Assembly: GCA_000310025.1 (NCBI GenBank)
Contig: FN649746.1
Coordinates: forward strand, 643,526 to 667,838
Length of the DNA: 24,313 bases
Source of the DNA: Ectocarpus siliculosus
Lineage: Eukaryota > Sar > Phaeophyceae > Ectocarpales > Ectocarpaceae
Reading direction: 5' to 3'
Shown here: positions 17,516 through 24,313 of the stretch, one piece after another
How positions within the stretch are numbered: the first letter of the stretch is position 1
How the letters are laid out: each line of letters begins with the position of its first letter
Program-made: the position numbers and the translations under genes
The notes under the pieces: generated by a model
What the model saw: only the letters and a program-made list of their open reading frames with translations
The model's database searches: none
Told to the model about the DNA's origin: nothing

Positions 17516-18296
17516 CTGCCAGGGGGCCGCAGGAAGCAAGAAGACGTACACAGCAGTCAGTATCGGCCAAAGCGTAAGAAGCACCTTCACAAGAAATCCG
17601 GCCCCACATAAAAATAAAGTAAGAAATTCGGTCTTTTACTACAATAAGTGTGGGCTCAGTGGCAGGCACTACACAAAACCCTATACAAGATCCTGTGGTT
17701 GGTGGCGGGGGACAACATATGGTTTCGAGCCCCGGTCAAAATCGGTGGTTCTTATGAGCGAGCCGGTACAGTATAATTGTAGGCGACCTCGCAAGGAACG
17801 TTCCATCTGTCGGGCAAACAAGTGGTATCACACGGAAGTTATACGAAGTAGTACAATCTGAAATCCGGCCAGTCATGTGGTCGCCACGAAAAAAGACTCT
17901 TGCCTTTTCGCGCAAGGATCGAGGCTTCTCTTTTCCACACCACTACACACCGGCTATTATGGTAGGGTTTAGTGTGGCGTGGGCGCTGCGCACTTGTTTG
18001 TTCGTTCAACTTCCTACAAAAAAACAAGTCGAGCCTGAATTTCTTATCTGCCTGTTTCTTTAGTGGTGGCCGCATCTGTGTGCAAGCTTGCAAGGTAGTA
18101 CTTTCAGCGCCTACTGCACTGACGTAACGTTTCCATACCTAGAGGAAACTAAACCAGTGACATCGAGTCCACAATGCGATGAAAATCGAGAGAAACTGGG
18201 AGTATCTATTGACTAAAATGCTTCACGTATGCAAATAGCGATCATCTGCCGTTCATTCTAATGAGAAGGAGGCACACACGCGGCTGTTTAACGTAC

Positions 18297-18473
18297 CATA
18301 ATTGTGTTGCCGTCGCGTCGAGCTCGCAGCATTCCGGCAGAACCGAACTTCCTGGCGATCCTATTCCTCGATGTTGCAAACGCATCCAGGGAGCGCTCGT
18401 TGAACGTAGCTTTGGCGAGCGCCATGAGTGGCACCCCGATCGCAACGGCTGCCACGACCGAGACGGCCACCCA
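18297..18473 (-). CDS. ATPase exon: TM2 and start of actuator domain
   Basis: 59 codons, phase 0 at both ends; the acceptor is the less usual AAAG and the donor is ATG then GTACGT. TM2 (WVAVSVVAAVAIGVPLMAL) is followed by NERSLDAFATSRNRIARKF and RARRDGNTIM. This fits the family pattern of TM2, then a cytosolic helix, then a strand with the Arg-Asp-Gly turn. Confidence 0.78.
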
Positions 18474-19066
18474 CTTTGTTTCGCAGCAGGAGCATTTGAA
18501 ACACAGCAGGCGTGGGTAAAGTGAGATGTGTTGTGTGTTGTGAGGGAGTGAGTAAGCGAGGGGGGCGAGCAGGCACTACTGCTGTACTGCGTTTTTCTTT
18601 CTGCTATTACGTACTTTGAAAGTTCGAGCTAAAACGGTGTGTCCCATGCTTAGCTTTCGTATGAGGGTCCGGCAGCAGTTTGTCCGCCCGACCGAACTTG
18701 CTTACCCCGCTGTGCAATGCGGAGCGCTAGTTATTCGTGTTATACAGTGAGAGAATACCGAGTTTGTGTGCTCCTGGGCAAAGCTATTAATCGTGATTAA
18801 TTACGTGTGTCACACAGGGTAGAGACAAAGAGAGACGGGCCGAGAGAGAGAGAAAGTGATCTCGAAAGGCACACACATAACCGAGGATGTCCTGCAAAGA
18901 GTCAAATCAGCGTAAATACCAATACCCTCTGACGAACTGACTCGAAACCATCAATGCTGAAGAGTTACGCCATCTGCCAACCTACAGAGCCTGTGCGCAA
19001 AGTGATCAACGCTGTCGCAAGAACTCTGTAGCAGAAAAACGCAGACTGTTATGTGTGTTCTCTCAC

Positions 19067-19240
19067 CGTAGGTGTGTTCTCCATGGATGCTGAACTGATT
19101 GCAGCAAACACGGCGACGACGTAGTTGATCACAGCAAGGCGACCGTCAGCCTTGCACCCCCAGAAAAGTTCTGCGGCATCCCGAAACTCAGCTACGTCCG
19201 GCATGAGGTTTCTGCCGTACTTGTCACGCTTTGTCTTTAC
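19067..19240 (-). CDS. ATPase exon: N-domain end and TM1
   Basis: 58 codons, phase 0 at both ends; acceptor CCGTCTTCAG, donor ACCTACG then GTGAGA. VKTKRDKYGRNLMPD is the family's KYGxNxxP block; AELFWGCKADGRLAVINY leads into a hydrophobic TM1. Confidence 0.78.
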
Positions 19241-19636
19241 CTGAAGACGGCACGAATCGGCAAGGAACGGACGTGCGTGCTTTCACACGCAAAATATTAT
19301 ACGTGCAAGTACCATGCAAGACAACTTCGCTGGAAAGACTTGGAACGCCCACACACAGGCAACACGGCCGTAGAGATAGCCCAACATACCATGCCTTGCA
19401 TTGACTGGTATATACTCCGTATGAGGTGCGATTCGCAGGTGATGGCAGCTCAAACAGCTCGAATTCCCAGACATCCTTAGGTCGGCCGCCACCGGTGGCA
19501 CAAATGTCATACTTGGTATCATTTTCAACCCGCGTGAACTGTTCAAAAGAAAACGGAACAATACTACCAATTGGTGAGGCAGCAACCTCTAGAAAACCAC
19601 TTGCTGTTGTATTCCATGTCATGGGGGTGATCTCAC

Positions 19637-19741
19637 GTAGTCGGTGGAAAGCCCGGTGTCAAGGTCCACGTTCAGCTTCTCCGCCAGTCCCGCGACATCG
19701 TTGAACGCGGACGTTAGCTCCTGTTCGTTTTTTGCTGGGTC
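19637..19741 (-). CDS. ATPase exon: N-terminal cation-ATPase domain
   Basis: 35 codons, phase 0 at both ends; acceptor ATCCCGTTTCAG, donor GACTAC then GTGAGA. NEQELTSAFNDVAGLAEKLN followed by VDLDTGLSTDY matches the typical start of P2-type ATPases, where a helix with Leu-Ala-x-x-Leu precedes Gly-Leu. Confidence 0.75.
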
Positions 19742-20542
19742 CTGAAACGGGATGGCATATATCAAATTACATTGCGCCACGCTTAAACAACAGCTAGGGC
19801 AAGGTCGTCGCCTGCCCCTGAGGCTGGACGGCCACCGAAATGCATTCGACGAGGAAAATGACACACGAAACCCTACTGCAAAATTATTCAACAGTCCCAC
19901 TGGGTCCCGTATAAGGTGGGTGTTATTTTCATGGATGTTTTGATGATTTGAAAGAGGTAGAGTTGAAGGAACTCCGTTAACCCACGTGTAGAGATTAACG
20001 CTGAACCACGTATATTATGACCCACCACACCACACAAAACGGAGAGTCCAAACGGCCGAAAACTCTATTTTTTTGCCACAACAGGAGACAGCACCTATAT
20101 ATACTAAGCAGATCTCGCGCCCTGGGACACTAATCAATCGAGACCACAACTGTTGAAGAGTGTCCTCCAGCGTTCTCAGGTTTGCCACGGAAGTTTTGTG
20201 GGCATGAGGCTTTGACTCTGGTGAGATTTTGACGGCGGTGTTGGTTGTGGTAGGAGAACGCGATGAACGAATATAATGTTTCCAGCCTGTCTTATTTGCA
20301 AGAATACAGGCGAGACTTATGTTAACTGTCATATACTCTACACGACCAACCTGACAACACTAAAGCACACGCTTCAACAGATTTGATCACGAATGGTAAC
20401 CCAGGGGCTGTAACCCAGGGGCTGAGTTATGGCTGGTGCCGTCGCATGATGTGCCCCACACAGTCGTTTGGGGGGGGGGGTCTCTGGTTTGGTTTGGGTA
20501 GGGGATCAAAAACAATCCGTCGATCGTGAGAAACAGCCTTAC
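19742..20542 (-). other. Upstream part of ATPase gene, no certain exon
   Basis: This lies between the first secure ATPase exon and the candidate start exon. A 14-bp tandem duplication (TAACCCAGGGGCTG, 20397-20424) and an 11-G run (20470-20480) are present. A minus frame at 20015-20332 contains a plausible stretch (TSVANLRTLEDTLQQLWSRL) but lacks clear splice borders. Confidence 0.4.
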
Positions 20543-20621
20543 CGGCATACTTTTTAAAAGGAGCTTTGATCATAGTCAACACCGTCGAGATATGGCGAAA
20601 GACCCAGGACGTTGCGCTCAT
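20543..20621 (-). CDS. Candidate first exon of the ATPase gene
   Basis: The piece starts with ATG (MSATSWVFRHISTVLTMIKA) and ends at a strong donor, GCCG then GTAAGG. It is 79 nt, so it ends in phase 1, whereas the next recognised ATPase exon begins in phase 0. Another small exon or another donor (GTATGC, phase 2, 9 bp earlier in the transcript) must be involved. The link to the ATPase rests on strand and position only. Confidence 0.3.
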
Positions 20622-20998
20622 TTTGAAGGAGATGTCGCAATCCCACCATTTTGCACTCGAGACGGCGCGAGAAGGACGGAGTGAAAAACGACAAAACACA
20701 TATAGAGCTTGGGCCCACAAATGTTGTGGGTTGAAGGGAAAAAAATGTCTACAATGCCCCTCGAACAACAGCGGTGTACGTGTGTGTAGGTGTGTGTGCG
20801 CGTCGTGCGTGTGTTTCTTGGGTCGACCGCGCTAACCGGCTGACTAATGAAAATATGTCAGTGCTCAACTAAGAACTGAGAACGTTGCTAAATCCAATAC
20901 TTGCCCTATGTGAATGGGACGTAGACTTGGCACCGGACTGAAACGAAAATATCGTCAACAGAAAAACGATGTACGTGTCTACTTCTCTTTCGTTCTCT

Positions 20999-22216
20999 AC
21001 AGGCTGCTGTTCGTTATTTGTGCTTGATCGTCGTTTCACGATTGTTCCTACTACTCTGCGTCGTGTGCCGACTCCAGGAGCTCGACCGAGAAGGAGAACA
21101 CCGCTCTTAATGTGCTTCATCGACCTACACAAGGCCCATGACTTGGTGGACCGAGAGCTGCTGTGGAAGGTACTGGCCAGGGTCCGTATTCCCAAGGAGT
21201 TGGTCGGCATCATCAGCAAACTCCACGACGGAATGCGGGCCCGGGTGCGCATGGACGACGGAGAGCTATCGGACTGGTTCCCGGTCACGCATGGCCTGCT
21301 GTTAACATTTAACGTATTCTTCGCCGCGGCCCGTGCGATTTCAGCGAGAATGATGTTATTATGCAGAACTTGATACACCTGGCAGAGGAGACGGGAGCGG
21401 GGGCGAGGACATCAATCCACTGTGTACCGAGGGCGGCGTGCGGGATGCTGTATGCCGACGACACCCGCGTTGTTTCGAGGTTAGCCGTCAGACTGGCGAG
21501 GATGATGGTCGTTATCGTGGACGTGTTCGGGGATGTCGGCCTGACGGTACCGGAGAAGAAGACGGAGACCCATCAACATACATGGCGACCTCACCCGGGA
21601 GATCAACCACAGGACCAGAGCAGCGTGGGCGTGCGTCAGGAGATATGGTCCCGAGCTCTTCGACAGGCCGAGAGCACCGTTTCGACTCAGTTTCCGGACG
21701 GGCAACTCCCGAAACGACTGATGTTCGGGGAACTGGTAGGGGGGGAGGACCCGGGCAGGGGGTGTCCGGAGCATAGCTGGCTGACGTGCCTGAAGGACAC
21801 CCTCAAGGCGTTCGGGGCTGGGCACACGGCTTTACGGACGGCGCGAGGTGTACCTTCGGAGTCCCAAAATTCATTTGGACGGAAGCAGCGAAGGTGAAGG
21901 GGGAGTATCTTGGCGTGCAGGGGTTTTGATGGGAGTGAAGAAGTACATGGACTCACGGCACAAGGACGAAGAGGAGGCTAGCCGACAACGAGCGACCAAG
22001 CACAACAAAGAGCCCCGAAATACTAGAGATACGGCAACAGCCAACGGGGCGGCGGACCAGAAGGAGGACAAAATGGCGAGGGAAGAAAGGAACGGAGAAG
22101 AGGCGGACTGGGTGGCGCGTCATGTGCCGGATCGAGTTTCTTGGACAAGTTTTTCCCCTCCCCCGATCGATGCACCATTGCACCACCTCCCCAGGAGAAA
22201 TGACAAAAAAAATTGA
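20999..22216 (+). pseudogene. Decayed non-LTR (LINE-type) retrotransposon, reverse transcriptase and 3' end
   Basis: Reverse-transcriptase palm pieces are clear. Motif A region CFIDLHKAHDLVDRELLW begins near 21113, then IPKELVGIISKLHDGMRARV, and the YADD catalytic box is at 21451-21462, followed by VFGDVGLTVPEKKTET. Frame breaks are visible: RLQELD-type sequence upstream of motif A is in a different frame, and the region that normally holds motif B and the SPLLF block is shortened (VTHGLLLTFNVFF). YADD lies in a third frame, and after KTET the frame shifts again (GDLTREINHRTRAAWACVRR). Then a deletion joins to QLPKRLMFGELVGGEDPG. Later pieces (FGVPKFIWTEAAKV, HKDEEEASRQRATK) alternate frames and end in an A-rich tail near 22205-22216. 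The copy cannot encode an active enzyme. The 5' end is truncated. Confidence 0.85.
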
Positions 22217-22718
22217 AATCAATAATATATTTTTTTAAATCCCAAAATTTTAAAACTTTTTCGGGTAATGTGTCCGCCGCACATATGCATACTCCGTACA
22301 TATGCGTACCACACTGAAAATACGTTTGAAAACTGAGGGAGATTGCATGCCCTACGACTAACAGGGTGCCACACACGAAACGCCCGACTACCCAACAGTA
22401 CCCAACACCTTTCTGCTGCACCTTCCCAACAGAACATATATGAGACACACAAGACAGCTACCAAACTGTTTCGTTGAGCCTGTTACCCGCAGGTGAGATG
22501 TCCCTATATGCTGTCTGGGAAATCGTAGACATACAGGTAGCTTTTTCTGAAGCTATGAATTCATTGCTAATCTGTCTCTGACTCTTTTCTATAGATAGAG
22601 ATGGATTCGTTGTGTCATAATAAGAAAAATAATAAAAAAAAAATCGGGTTGTTTCTTTGTCTTCGTATCTTCTTTTCATTTCACCTTTCTCTGTCGTTGA
22701 CTTTTTTTTCAGTCGCAC
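22217..22718. other. AT-rich, no gene seen
   Basis: Directly after the retroelement tail the DNA is A/T-rich (T and A runs at 22229-22260). It contains a near-repeat ACATATGCATAC / ACATATGCGTAC with ACTCCGT between (22281-22309). A poly-A run lies near 22635. No supported gene. Confidence 0.6.
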
Positions 22719-22967
22719 TATTACTGGAATGCCGGGGATACGTTGGTACTGCTGTAGCACGGTGTCAAAATCTCCTTCCTTCCATACAGAACTCGGTTTG
22801 TGAAAGTGTATTTGTAGAAGATCTGATTCCCTACCCGGCGTGCCCTTGCCCTACAGGACCTAACCTTGTAAAAAGCATACCTTCACAGAGCCAGCGAGTG
22901 TCTCCATCACCCATGGTCTCGTCGCCCAACCGCTTGATATAGACGCTCCCATCGCCACCAGAAGCAC
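22719..22967 (-). CDS. Candidate two-exon gene fragment, function unknown
   Basis: Exon 22881-22967 would read GDGSVYIKRLGDETMGDGDT then RWLCE; its acceptor is CCGTGGCAAG and its donor GAAG then GTATGC. A second exon (about 22719-22822), entered in matching phase at GGAATCAG, reads HKPSSVWKEGDFDTVLQQYQ then RIPGIPVIV. The intron would be only 58 bp, unlike others here. On the plus strand the same DNA has a good acceptor (TTGACTTTTTTTTCAG at 22711) followed by an open frame, so the strand is not certain. No family recognised. Confidence 0.3.
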
Positions 22968-22996
22968 CTTGCCACGGCGGAAGGAGCAGCAGCGAG

Positions 22997-23036
22997 GGTC
23001 GTTGTCGTCGTTGTTGTTGTTATTGTAGTTGTTGTC
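22997..23036. repeat. GTT/GTC-rich microsatellite
   Basis: The run is GTTGTCGTCGTTGTTGTTGT followed by TATTGTAGTTGTTGTC. It gives a poly-Thr frame on the minus strand, which I regard as simple sequence. Confidence 0.9.
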
Positions 23037-24246
23037 TTCACAGTAGTAACAACCGCTACGATCTCTCCATCCAGCTCACAAACAGAGATAGATGACAGAG
23101 CGAGTTGGCAAACGAAGCTGTTGTGTACGTATGTTTGCATTCAATCTGCCGTGTTGGTTGTGGCGGGTGTTGGTTGGTGAACTGGTTGTTCGGCCAATTT
23201 TTTCGGTTAGTTTGTTGTCACGAGCTGGGAGACAAGAGATGAGCTAGCTGTACACCAACACGCTCTACGCACCACGATTGATGATGCATGTACTGCTGTA
23301 CACCTCTCTACACGTGTGCGAGGGTCCAATGTGCGACCTGTGCCTTCCCGGCCAATCAATCTGGTCACCCATCACACGCATTTTGTTGAGTTGCCTCTCA
23401 GAGCACGGGTTGACTGACTGAGGCAGAGGGTGATGAGTACCACCCCCACTCTCTTTGTTAATCACACTTACTTGCGCCCCTCACACCTCAACACTGCCGA
23501 GTGCTAAACAGTCACTGCTATAATATTGAGGAATATAATAAAAACACACACAGAAAGACTACCCATTCGATATATACCCACAGCAGTCGAACGGGATGTG
23601 GTGGAGTCTTTTCAGTGAGTGGAGGAAAACCGGCTGGGTACTGGACTTATTTCTTATTTCGAGTCTTTTTATTCTATACACTGACTAATGATTTATACCA
23701 GTGATGCCAGTTTCGTGACTGGGTTCTTTCTGGATCTTCCGCGTTTTTTTTGTTCTGCCGGGACCGAATAGACCGATGAGTCATGAGACACACACACACG
23801 ACACCCGCACTTGAACGTTTGCACGTTTGTTTGCGCACCAACAGGTTCCCACATGGGTCAACCGCACGCACCCCATGGTGCCACAAAGGTTTAGTGCCCA
23901 ACAGCAGCGTAACCCTCACGTGAAGAATGTGATGAGTGACCGATAACTACACTGACTGCTGTACTGCTGTATGTAGGTGCTGTCGGAAACCGGAGGAGAG
24001 AGAGAGGAGAGGGCGCCGTATTTCTTTACCCCAAACACGATTACATGGTGATAGTCTACATGGATACAGCAGCAGCAGTAGAGATACATCGCATGCACAG
24101 CAGTTCTACCCCGCCGCCGATGCAGCACACTGGCGCAAGGCATGGCACCGCCTCCAATGCCACTTGGTTGGGTGGTAAATCCAGCGGAGACAAGAAGCAC
24201 ACACGCACGCGGTTTGTTTGTTGGATGCATGCATGCGAAACGAAAT

Positions 24247-24296
24247 GAAAAAGCACCAGCAGCAGCAGCGGCAGCCCGCCGCAGCAGCAGCAGCAA
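24247..24296. repeat. CAG/GCA trinucleotide tract
   Basis: Interrupted AGC/CAG units (AGCACCAGCAGCAGCAGCGG, then CAGCAGCAGCAGCA). The minus strand reads poly-Ala or poly-Leu/Cys in different frames. Confidence 0.9.
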
Positions 24297-24313
24297 GCAC
24301 GAGCCGCGCGAGA

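Larger units (their letters stand above)
15843..19741 (-). pseudogene. P-type Ca2+-ATPase-like cation pump, N-terminal third only
   Basis: Exons 19637-19741, 19067-19240, 18297-18473, 17331-17515 and 15911 (or 15843)-15986 join in one frame with GT-AG introns. Seen in order: N-terminal cation-ATPase domain (LAEKLNVDLDTGLSTDY, RDKYGRNLMP), TM1 (LAVINYVVAVFAAIS), TM2 (WVAVSVVAAVAIGVPLMALA), and the actuator domain (RDIVVGDVLELRAGDRVCADG; then SEVKSVDSVCKMLVTRVGKT). Family: P2-type pumps are about 900-1200 residues and move Ca2+ or other cations out of the cytosol using a phospho-Asp intermediate. Only about 240-260 residues are found. No DKTGT phosphorylation site, nucleotide domain or TM3-TM10 is seen before the neighbouring gene. 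The actuator TGES loop reads ATER. Splice sites and frame are intact, so either decay is recent, the fragment is a spliced partial duplicate, or exons are missing from the assembly. The pump cannot work as it stands. Confidence 0.7.
22968..24313. other. Microsatellite-rich right end, no supported gene
   Basis: Contains a GTT/GTC-rich repeat (22997-23036) and CAG/GCA repeats (24066-24080, 24256-24296). Overlapping frames on both strands of similar length (23916-24296 minus, 23936-24178 plus) derive from the CAG tracts and carry no motif. I see no RNA gene. Confidence 0.55.

Noticed and set aside
19224-19622. Minus-strand ORF with GRPKDVWEFELFEL, at first read as the ATPase pre-TM1 segment
   Set aside because: The true pre-TM1 exon (19067-19240, KYGRNLMP) joins in phase from 19637, making this stretch an intron.
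23916-24296. 126-codon minus ORF with Leu/Ala runs resembling a signal peptide
   Set aside because: Driven by the CAG repeat; equal-length frames on the other strand.

Overview
The window looks like nuclear DNA from a photosynthetic or other stramenopile-type protist, with brown-alga-like architecture as my best guess (moderate confidence at most). Reasons: coding sequence is sparse and broken into short exons by GT-AG introns of roughly 320-2340 bp; the kinase is of tyrosine-kinase-like (TKL) type; there is a decayed non-LTR retrotransposon, many microsatellites and a short interstitial CCCTAA run. No bacterial-style operons, rRNA or CRISPR are seen. Exons were assembled by hand from reading frame, splice dinucleotides and phase; nothing was checked against transcripts or databases.

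Main gene (minus strand, 13981 down to 1374): nine exons join in one continuous frame of 1029 codons plus stop, with every junction in phase 0 except the last. Read N to C they encode a ~60-residue polar segment, a ~380-residue polytopic membrane module (about 8-9 hydrophobic segments), an acidic/Ser-rich linker with a 7-residue repeat, a charged helical segment and a complete TKL-like kinase domain (glycine loop, Lys, HGD, DFG, APE). This multi-pass membrane kinase is the most interesting object here. The true start lies upstream of 13981 and is not resolved. Downstream of its stop lie two further minus-strand, hydrophobic open frames (972-1373 and 274-834) of unknown status; the first is in the same frame as the kinase.

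Second gene (minus strand, about 20621 down to 15843): exons of a P-type (Ca2+-ATPase-like) cation pump, covering the N-terminal domain, TM1-TM2 and most of the actuator domain. The canonical TGES loop is degenerate, and no exon for the phosphorylation domain, nucleotide-binding domain or later membrane helices can be found before the neighbouring kinase gene begins. It is therefore a truncated gene, pseudogene or partial duplicate.

Right side: 20999-22216 (plus) is a non-LTR reverse-transcriptase fragment with several frame breaks and internal deletions, ending in an A-rich tail. A possible two-exon minus-strand fragment lies at 22719-22967. The remainder to 24313 is microsatellite-rich with no gene I can support. 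The area between the two main genes (13982-15842) is repeat-dense: seven copies of the palindrome CCCATGGG, a 27-bp triplicate and a perfect 34-bp tandem duplication.
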